A stretch of 20,959 bases of DNA from a virus: IMG/VR virus record IMGVR_UViG_3300042332_000941, positions 1 to 20,959 of that record; one strand, 5' to 3'. Shown here piece after piece: positions 14,273 to 20,959 of this stretch. The notes beneath the pieces were generated by a model that worked only from the letters and a program-made list of their open reading frames with translations, was not told where the DNA came from and did not search any database. Numbering within the stretch: the first letter of the stretch is position 1; each line of letters starts with the position of its first letter. The position numbers and the translations under genes are program-made.

Positions 14273-17200
14273 ATGTCAGATTCAATAAGAATTAGAACCA
14301 CACCCAATGGAGGTGATAAATATATAAAACTAAAATTGGACCAAAAGTTTGATTTTGTTGAGGTTTTATCTTTAAAACTTACACAAGAAGATGCCTATCA
14401 GAATTTTTGTTCTGATTATGGTGTTGTTGTTGGTAGAGTTATAGTAAACAGTGGTTTTGGTGTTCCTAACGCTAAAGTAAGTATTTTTATACCTTTAGAT
14501 GAAATTGACAAAGAAGATTCTGTTATAAAGGGGTTATATCCTTACGAAATAGTTACAGATAAAAATTCTGAAGGTGTTAGATACAATGTTTTACCTAAAA
14601 ATACATCCACAAAAAATCCATGTTTTACAGAAGTAGGTACTTTACCAAATAAAAGAGAAGTATTAGACAATTCTAAAATGTCGGAAGTTTATTGCAAATA
14701 CTATAAATTTACAACAACAACAAATTATGCTGGTGACTTCATGATTTTTGGTGTACCAGTAGGAACACATACATTACATGTTGATGTTGATTTATCAGAT
14801 ATTGGTCCATTATCTCAAAGACCGTATGATTTTACTAGAGAAGGTTATTCACCTAAATTATTTGAAACCACAACTAAATTTAAGGGTGGTTCAAATTTGG
14901 ATAAATTACCACAAATAAAATCAACAAATATTGGGGTTAACGTACAACCATTTTGGGGTGATTTAGAAACATGTGAAATTGGTATAACTAGAGCTGATGT
15001 AGATTTAAATTTTACGATTTCACCAAATGCTATTTTTCTTGGTAGTATTTACGGAGACCAAGATAAAAATAGTGTGAATAAATATTGTAACCCAAGAGCT
15101 AAAACTGGTCAAATTTGTGAACAAAGTGTTGGTGCTGGTTCTGTTGAAATGATAAGAAAAAATTTAAATGATGATATAGAAGAATTTAGTGTTGAGGGTG
15201 GTAGAGTAATTGATGATGATGGTGTTTGGGCTTTTCAAATACCAATGAATTTAGATTATGTGGTGACTGACGAAGTTGGAGATTTTATTCCGTCAAATGA
15301 CCCTAATATTGGTGTTCCAACAAGAAGCAGAGTTAGATTTAAAATATCAATGGATGAAACTGGTGGTGAAGGTAAGCTTAGAACTAGAGCAAAATATTTG
15401 GTACCAAATAACCCACAAAATCAAAATGAATTTGATTATAATTTTAATGAAAATACAAAAGAATCAAGTTTTAGGGATATAAATTGGAATAAAATATATA
15501 CAATATCTAACTTCATACCAAGATTTCAACGTGGTTTTAAAGGTGTTTTGACCAGAAATATGACAGGTATGAAAGATATTGATGCATGTCCAGGAACAAG
15601 AACTCCATTTCCTTTTAATAGAGTTAATACAACAATAAACCCTATTTTCTTTATCATTTGTTTAATAATGAAGATAATTGGTTTTATAGTTTATATTATT
15701 AATTATATTCTATTGTTCATAATAAATGGTATAGTAAAATTAATTAGGGATATAGTTGATGTTTTAAATGCTTTAGGTGCTAGTTTAAATAAACCAGATT
15801 ACGTACCCTGTGTAGCTATAGAATGTCCAGCTGAAAGCAGTTATAGATACGCCCCAGGATGTCGAGGTTGTCAAAATGTGTCTAATTGTCCAGACACTGT
15901 AGCAAATGCTGGTTTTAACCAAGCAGCTGCTAATGGTTTGCCGATAACATATTTTTGTGGTGATAGTTTTGGCGGTCAATGTACAGGAGATGATTTATTA
16001 GTTGGGTTAGATGATTGTATTGCGTTTGAAATGGCTAAAACATTAAATTTATTTCAGTTTGATTTTTATAATGATTGGGTTGTTGGAACGCTTTATACTT
16101 TTTTATTGAAATATAAAAAAAGAACAAAAGGTTTTGAAAGATTTTGTGAGTTTGATTGTGCGGATTTTTCTGGTACCTTGGATTATAGCGGTGTTGATGG
16201 AAATAAAGATGCAAAACCAGATAATAAATGTTACAACCAAGAATTATTAGACACGTGTTATAGTTGTGATAAACCACCTGGTCTGCTATATGCTAATTGT
16301 CAAAGAAAAAGCGAAAACTTCCAAATGAGAGAAGGGTTAATAAAAAAATACGATAACGAATTATATTATGCGGCAACATTACATAAGAACCCATTATATA
16401 AATTATTTGCAACAGAATTAGTTTGTTTAGGTTCTGTTTTAGAATGTGATTGGCAGGGATATCCTAAATTACAACCTTTTTTAATAGAATCAACCTATAA
16501 ATTACCTCCAGAAACAGCAGAAATAGAAGAGCAATCAGATGGTACTAATTTAATAGTTGAAAGTGGTATGGTTTCAATTAGTGAAAAATTAAAAGGTGTT
16601 TTTTTTGATATAAATTGTACTGGTATACATGTAAACACTAGACAATGTTTAAACTTAAGACATATTTGTGAGTTTGGTGTTGATTCTGATGAAGTTGTTT
16701 TAGACCCATCAACTGGCGCTGTCGTGTTAGAAGCTGATAGTGTAATTGGAACAGCTGAAATAGACGAAACAAATAGAAGAATAAGAAATTCATATACATA
16801 CATAAACAATTCACAAACCTTTCCTACTACTTATAGTATTCCACAAAACTTCAATAGTGATTTTAACTTGGCCAATGATGATGAGTATGATTTTGCTGCT
16901 GGTTTACCAGACAATGGTAATGAATATGCTGAGTTTAGAGGATATGTAACATCACAATCTTTCGACCAACCAAAACATTCATATTTTATGTATTTTGGTA
17001 TGGTTCCAGGAAAATCTGCATTAGCAAAAATGAACAGCAGATATTTTATAACATGTAAAACATCTGTTAAAACAGATGTTAGTGTAACATTTTCTGCTAC
17101 ACCAGCATTGATAGGTTGTAACGGTCAAATAGAACTTACCTTTATCGGTGGTCAGGAACCTTATTACTTTACAGTTACTAGTTCAAACACAACACTAAAT

Positions 17201-18427
17201 AATACACCACAAGCCCCATATTATTATAGTGGTAACACAGAAAAATTACTTACACCAACAGTTACTTTGCCTCCATCTACTCAGTTTAATGGTTTATGTT
17301 CTGGTACATATGTTGTTAGTGGGTTTGATTCATTGGGTTATCCAATATCTCAAACAATAGCATTAACTGGTCCGTTAGAATTTAGTTGTTTTGTTGGTGT
17401 TTCACAAAATATTACAACACCTGGAACTACAGATGGTGAAATAACAATATACAATATTATTGGTGGGACACCACCTTATCAGTACACATTATTGGATTCT
17501 AACAACAACAACAACATACTAATTCCACCAACAGTAGCTCAAGCCCCAGTTGTGATAAGTAATTTAAGTTTAGGTGAATATATTGTAAAAGTAACAGATT
17601 CATCAACACCTCCAGACGAATGTATAACAACTGGTATTACAATATCTGGACCTACTCAATTAAATGTATCACCTACAATTGTTGATGCATCATGTCCAAA
17701 CATTGGTGATGGTAAAATAACGTTAACTATATCTGGAGGTCAACCAATGTATAGTATTGAAACGGTTGGAATAACAGACCCAAATTTTGTGAGCAACTCT
17801 GGGGTAATATCTGGATTATTTCCTGGTGATTATGAGGTAAAAGTAACTGATAGTAGTAATCCACCGCAAATATGGGGACCTAATATCGTTACAGTAGCAT
17901 CACCGCAATCAATTAAGATAACCGCTGTTGCATCAAATGTGTATCAAAAACAATGTAGTCCGAATTCATTTACAATACCGTTTATAGCAACTGATGGTGG
18001 TACAACTGGCCCTAAAACAATTGAGTATAGATTAAATCAAGCCACAACTTGGTCTATTGAATCTACAACTCAACCTTATAATACACCAAATCAAGTTATG
18101 GATTTTAATATTTTAGGTTCGTATCAAACAATAAGTTTTAGGTTAGTTGGAAATGGAAATTGTAGAAGTAATACTTTAAGTTACAATTCAGTACAAAAAC
18201 CATCTGTTGCACTAGCTGTAAGTTCTAACACAAAAACTGGTCCATTTAATAGTCTTTATACTTATAATTTAACTGTTGTTGGTGGTATTGGTGCTTATAC
18301 GGCAACTGCAAACCCACAAAGTAATAGTACAATAACAGTTAATGGAGCTAACATAATAATAACTAGTCCTTCTAGTACTTTAACTATAACAATTACCGAT
18401 AGTGTTGGTTGTCAAATACTAGTATAA
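14273..18427 (+). CDS. Giant structural/adhesin-like protein, 1384 aa, with SprB-like C-terminal repeats
   Basis: No T4 homologue is recognised. Visible regions: (a) residues about 1-250 contain carboxypeptidase-regulatory/Ig-like folds (GRVIVNSGFGVPNAKVSIFIP; YAGDFMIFGVPVGTHTLHVD) and 250-430 a second beta-rich part (GVWAFQIPMNLDYVVTDEVG); (b) residues 456-500 are an uninterrupted hydrophobic block (FFIICLIMKIIGFIVYIINY and on); (c) residues 513-799 hold 19 Cys; (d) residues about 936-1384 are beta-sandwich repeats with SprB-type signatures, namely DGEITIYNIIGGTPPYQYTL ... LGEYIVKVTDSS and DGKITLTISGGQPMY ... PGDYEVKVTDSS. SprB repeats are typical of Bacteroidota gliding adhesins. It lies after baseplate genes and before another structural gene, so a large tail or host-contact protein is the best guess. 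The start follows the upstream stop by one base. Confidence 0.8.
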   Translation: MSDSIRIRTTPNGGDKYIKLKLDQKFDFVEVLSLKLTQEDAYQNFCSDYGVVVGRVIVNSGFGVPNAKVSIFIPLDEIDKEDSVIKGLYPYEIVTDKNSEGVRYNVLPKNTSTKNPCFTEVGTLPNKREVLDNSKMSEVYCKYYKFTTTTNYAGDFMIFGVPVGTHTLHVDVDLSDIGPLSQRPYDFTREGYSPKLFETTTKFKGGSNLDKLPQIKSTNIGVNVQPFWGDLETCEIGITRADVDLNFTISPNAIFLGSIYGDQDKNSVNKYCNPRAKTGQICEQSVGAGSVEMIRKNLNDDIEEFSVEGGRVIDDDGVWAFQIPMNLDYVVTDEVGDFIPSNDPNIGVPTRSRVRFKISMDETGGEGKLRTRAKYLVPNNPQNQNEFDYNFNENTKESSFRDINWNKIYTISNFIPRFQRGFKGVLTRNMTGMKDIDACPGTRTPFPFNRVNTTINPIFFIICLIMKIIGFIVYIINYILLFIINGIVKLIRDIVDVLNALGASLNKPDYVPCVAIECPAESSYRYAPGCRGCQNVSNCPDTVANAGFNQAAANGLPITYFCGDSFGGQCTGDDLLVGLDDCIAFEMAKTLNLFQFDFYNDWVVGTLYTFLLKYKKRTKGFERFCEFDCADFSGTLDYSGVDGNKDAKPDNKCYNQELLDTCYSCDKPPGLLYANCQRKSENFQMREGLIKKYDNELYYAATLHKNPLYKLFATELVCLGSVLECDWQGYPKLQPFLIESTYKLPPETAEIEEQSDGTNLIVESGMVSISEKLKGVFFDINCTGIHVNTRQCLNLRHICEFGVDSDEVVLDPSTGAVVLEADSVIGTAEIDETNRRIRNSYTYINNSQTFPTTYSIPQNFNSDFNLANDDEYDFAAGLPDNGNEYAEFRGYVTSQSFDQPKHSYFMYFGMVPGKSALAKMNSRYFITCKTSVKTDVSVTFSATPALIGCNGQIELTFIGGQEPYYFTVTSSNTTLNNTPQAPYYYSGNTEKLLTPTVTLPPSTQFNGLCSGTYVVSGFDSLGYPISQTIALTGPLEFSCFVGVSQNITTPGTTDGEITIYNIIGGTPPYQYTLLDSNNNNNILIPPTVAQAPVVISNLSLGEYIVKVTDSSTPPDECITTGITISGPTQLNVSPTIVDASCPNIGDGKITLTISGGQPMYSIETVGITDPNFVSNSGVISGLFPGDYEVKVTDSSNPPQIWGPNIVTVASPQSIKITAVASNVYQKQCSPNSFTIPFIATDGGTTGPKTIEYRLNQATTWSIESTTQPYNTPNQVMDFNILGSYQTISFRLVGNGNCRSNTLSYNSVQKPSVALAVSSNTKTGPFNSLYTYNLTVVGGIGAYTATANPQSNSTITVNGANIIITSPSSTLTITITDSVGCQILV
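15638..15772 (+). other. Internal hydrophobic (membrane-like) block of the giant protein
   Basis: It encodes residues 456-500, nearly all Ile, Leu, Phe, Val and Tyr with isolated Lys/Arg, long enough for two membrane helices. It sits between the N-terminal Ig-like part and the Cys-rich part and is in frame, so it is not an artefact of a shift. Confidence 0.7.
17078..18424 (+). repeat. SprB-like beta-sandwich repeat region of the giant protein
   Basis: It encodes residues 936-1384. Three clear units (about 936-1034, 1036-1127, 1130-1211) share Cys or Gly near the start, DG(E/K)ITxxxxGGxxPY, a turn, L/F-xxGxY-x-V-K-VTD and a closing SGP/ASP. Two weaker units follow (about 1212-1309, 1310-1384). 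The similarity is at protein level; DNA identity between units is low, so duplication is old. Confidence 0.65.
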
Positions 18428-18436
18428 TTATGTAAT

Positions 18437-20218
18437 ATGGATATAAATAGAATAAAACAAATTCTTGGTTCTGAAACGTCAAAGGAAGCGACTAATAGAG
18501 ATGCTTTTATAAAAATAAACGTAAATAATAATGAAAGATTATTACCACCTGGTGAAATACTTAGAATAGTAAATGTTGATGAAAGATTTACGTTTGAAAG
18601 ACAACAAAGCACTTTTTATAGAATAATAGGGACAATTAATTTAACAGCAACAAATGCTTTATTTAATTTAAATGATTCTCTAGAATCTGATAATTTTACT
18701 TGGAGTACGTTTAACTATTTTAATACTCAAAACGGTTTGTATAGATTTTTTGAACCAGTTTATTTAACAGCTATTAATAACAATTTAGTTGAAACTAATG
18801 GTTGGTTTGGTTATTATGACCCAGATATTTCAAAGGCTGGATTATGTAATTATTATGATATGGAACCAAAAAGAAATCGGTTTTATTTTTTATCAGACAC
18901 AAATCCATATCATGCTGCTCCAAACACACCACCAGTTAAAAATTGGGAATTAACTATAACCTATCCATATGCTGTTGATAGTGGTCACACTATGGTTCAA
19001 AATGGTTTATTTATTGTAGATTCTGAACCAGCAGTTGTTTCTACAAGAGTTATGACAGCTTTTGCAATGCCTTGTATACATAATTTACAAATAGGTGATA
19101 TTGTTAGGATAAGTGGGACAACTGGTTATGATGGTGACCATTTGGTTGTAAGAACAGGTCAAGATAATGGTGAATTAAAAGAATATTATTTTGTTATAGA
19201 TGTTCCACCTATTGGACAAATAGGTCCTTTTTCAAGAATAAAGAGAGTGGTTAATAATTTTGAATCACAATACTATTTTAGGCGTTTTAAAAAAATAAAA
19301 ACTAGAAATTCACCAATTATTAAAAATAATGATTATGAAACATATAGACTAGCATTTAGTGAGAATATATACGCTGATACAAATGTTCAATTTTCATTTA
19401 ACGAAGACATAGATATTAGCGATTTAAAAGATAATTTAGGTAGACCATTAACTGAAATATATTTTACGGTTATTAAAACAAATAGTAATGGGTTATTTTC
19501 AAAAATATCATCTGGGATTGAAGTTCCGTTTATATCTAAATTTAATACTAGTCCTATAAATACATATTTACAGGATATACCAGTTATTAATAAAATACAT
19601 AATGGTAATGGTAATCCATGGCCATCACATATTCCATTGGAATTTAATGTAACAATTAATTCTTTAACAGATGATTTTTACGGAGACTTGGTCGAATATA
19701 ATACGTATGAAGTTAAAGAAACAGTATTAGCTGAAATTGCTCATAGATTTAATACAAAAAACAGAGAAACCGCATCGGCAACAACAACATATAATGTATC
19801 AGAACCTAATATAGATACTAACACATCGGGAACAACCAATACTACAAATTTAGGTCCTAGACAAGAAGGTTATTTTTATAAACCACACCATAGAATGACT
19901 ATAAAAACATTGTCATCATATGTTGAACAAGGCGATGAAAATACTGTTGGAATTCCAGATTATGCCACTAATTTAAATGATGGTAGATATTTTTGGAGAG
20001 ATATATTAAACGTAGGTGTAAATGAAACAGATGAATTACCTTTAAACTATCCATTTTTAAATGGTTGTCATTATTTATATAATAACTATTGTTTTTATGT
20101 TAAAAGACAAGACCCATTTGATAATTGGGATTTATACTATGCTAAATTTCCTAGTGACCCTATTGGTGAAAGAATAACTGATAAATTTAATATTAATTCT
20201 GCCGAAGATGTTTGTTAA
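18437..20218 (+). CDS. Putative virion structural protein, 593 aa
   Basis: No named family is certain. The protein is beta-rich, with many Asn, Tyr, Phe and Thr and no membrane segment, which is typical of tail proteins. Residues 211-240 (PCIHNLQIGDIVRISGTTGYDG) match the H-L-x-x-GD-x-V-x-I-x-G pattern of small beta-barrel domains frequent in phage tail proteins. A low-complexity Thr/Asn/Ser linker (446-474) precedes a C-terminal domain with EGYFYKPHHRMTIKTLSSYVE (about 477-497 region) and aromatic-rich sequence to the end. The Met at 18437 follows the giant gene by nine bases and a short ATG-TAA at 18430. The last 11 bases overlap the next gene. Position suggests a part of the same host-contact or tail assembly. 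Confidence 0.75.
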   Translation: MDINRIKQILGSETSKEATNRDAFIKINVNNNERLLPPGEILRIVNVDERFTFERQQSTFYRIIGTINLTATNALFNLNDSLESDNFTWSTFNYFNTQNGLYRFFEPVYLTAINNNLVETNGWFGYYDPDISKAGLCNYYDMEPKRNRFYFLSDTNPYHAAPNTPPVKNWELTITYPYAVDSGHTMVQNGLFIVDSEPAVVSTRVMTAFAMPCIHNLQIGDIVRISGTTGYDGDHLVVRTGQDNGELKEYYFVIDVPPIGQIGPFSRIKRVVNNFESQYYFRRFKKIKTRNSPIIKNNDYETYRLAFSENIYADTNVQFSFNEDIDISDLKDNLGRPLTEIYFTVIKTNSNGLFSKISSGIEVPFISKFNTSPINTYLQDIPVINKIHNGNGNPWPSHIPLEFNVTINSLTDDFYGDLVEYNTYEVKETVLAEIAHRFNTKNRETASATTTYNVSEPNIDTNTSGTTNTTNLGPRQEGYFYKPHHRMTIKTLSSYVEQGDENTVGIPDYATNLNDGRYFWRDILNVGVNETDELPLNYPFLNGCHYLYNNYCFYVKRQDPFDNWDLYYAKFPSDPIGERITDKFNINSAEDVC

Positions 20219-20959
20219 AAACTATAAAATAAATATTAATACGCTTAAAAGTGGTACTACTGCTACTACTATAAATATCCCTATAAATATGGAGTATCAA
20301 CTGGTTGACCAAGCAGAGTTAATTGACCGTGTATTTGTTGAAATAGAAACAGAAAAAGCTATTAATGAAATTATTGATTATGAAAAAATAAGGTTTGTAC
20401 CAATAAATTCACTTAAAAATCAAATAAATAGTATTACCTATACTGTTGATTTATTAGGTTTAACGACTTATGGTAGTATAGGGTTTGATGATAATGATAT
20501 TAAATTTCAAAAAGAATCATTTAAACAAACATTTTTAAATTTGAATTTTTATGATTCTAATAACCCTATGAATCAAAATTTAATTTTAAATATAACATTA
20601 TTTTCACAACTAACAGCATTTGATTTGGTTCCATTAACTGGGACAACTGGTATAGCTGGTCAACCACTTCCAGCAAACTTTATTAAAATAAAATATGTTT
20701 TGGAAAATCCTTTATTAAACCCTCTTGGTTTTTCTGAAGGTTATTTTTTATATGATTACAAAGATGAGTTAAATGTTGGAGATAGCAAATACCTTTATAT
20801 GAGAGCTAGTTTTAAAAACGCTAAAGATGGTAAAAGCACAAATTTAATGGTTAAGAATACTGCTTTACCTATTGATGTATTAATTCATCAATTATATACT
20901 AGATATGTTTTAACAAGAACAATAGATGGTTATTATTTTCAAATAGATGACTCATATCA
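20208..20959 (+). CDS. Putative structural protein (3' partial)
   Basis: The frame opens at ATG 20208, inside the last codons of the upstream gene (11-base overlap, read in another frame), and stays open to the window edge, giving 250 complete codons. It begins MFVKNYKININTLKSGTTAT and continues as a beta-rich, Asn/Leu/Phe-rich protein (ELIDRVFVEIETEKAINEI; KNQINSITYTVDLLGLTTYG). No catalytic or membrane motif is seen. Composition and codon use match the two upstream structural genes, so it is probably another tail or virion protein translated by coupling. Function unknown. Confidence 0.7.
   Translation, partial: MFVKNYKININTLKSGTTATTINIPINMEYQLVDQAELIDRVFVEIETEKAINEIIDYEKIRFVPINSLKNQINSITYTVDLLGLTTYGSIGFDDNDIKFQKESFKQTFLNLNFYDSNNPMNQNLILNITLFSQLTAFDLVPLTGTTGIAGQPLPANFIKIKYVLENPLLNPLGFSEGYFLYDYKDELNVGDSKYLYMRASFKNAKDGKSTNLMVKNTALPIDVLIHQLYTRYVLTRTIDGYYFQIDDSY

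Noticed and set aside
15276-15482. 68-codon + strand frame inside the giant gene
   Set aside because: It is a shifted frame of a clearly coding region with no start signal of its own.
20268-20278. TATAAATA, identical to the T4 late promoter box
   Set aside because: It lies inside the coding frame starting at 20208 in AT-rich DNA, with no gene start nearby; likely chance.

Overview
This window looks like part of a large, strongly AT-rich, T4-like (contractile-tailed) phage genome, or a contig from one, infecting a Bacteroidota (Flavobacteria-like) host. The phage assignment rests on a set of T4 core genes on one strand: gp32 single-strand DNA-binding protein, UvsX recombinase, T4-RNase-H/FEN-type 5' nuclease, gp41 replicative helicase, class Ia ribonucleotide reductase (NrdB, NrdA), and baseplate wedge proteins gp25 and gp6. 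The host assignment rests on four things seen in the DNA: promoters of the Bacteroidota type (TTG ... TAnnTTTG), a lack of Shine-Dalgarno sequences with A-rich stretches before start codons instead, a gp32 tail ending in the bacterial-SSB-like motif EDDLPF, and SprB-like adhesin repeats in a giant structural protein. All supported genes are on the + strand. No tRNA, CRISPR array, insertion sequence or integrase was seen, and no gene-free stretch exceeds about 215 bases.

Layout. (1) 1-971: the 3' end of a two-domain lysin, an M15 zinc peptidase joined to a GH24-type lysozyme. (2) 990-2958: four unrecognised genes, the last an acidic coiled-coil protein, closed by a strong terminator. (3) 3016-4119: gp32 as its own transcription unit, with two tandem host-type promoters and its own terminator. 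(4) 4157-6890: uvsX, a 5' nuclease with a GTG start and an unknown gene, ending in an 18-bp hairpin whose loop holds the stop codon. (5) 6928-11505: gp41 helicase, nrdB, nrdA and a terminator. (6) 11563-20959: the virion module, with gp25 and gp6, then a small membrane protein, a 1384-residue giant protein, a 593-residue structural protein and a further gene running off the window.

How the genes fit together. Units 3-5 supply recombination-dependent replication (gp32, UvsX, gp41, primer/flap removal) and dNTPs (NrdAB). Unit 6 builds the baseplate and probably the host-contact apparatus. The least explained part is 13912-20959: a Cys-rich-N-terminus membrane protein followed by a giant protein with Ig-like/regulatory-domain folds, an internal 45-residue hydrophobic block, 19 cysteines in under 300 residues, and C-terminal SprB-like repeats related to the gliding adhesins of Bacteroidota. 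All functions are read from motifs and family knowledge; no searches were run.
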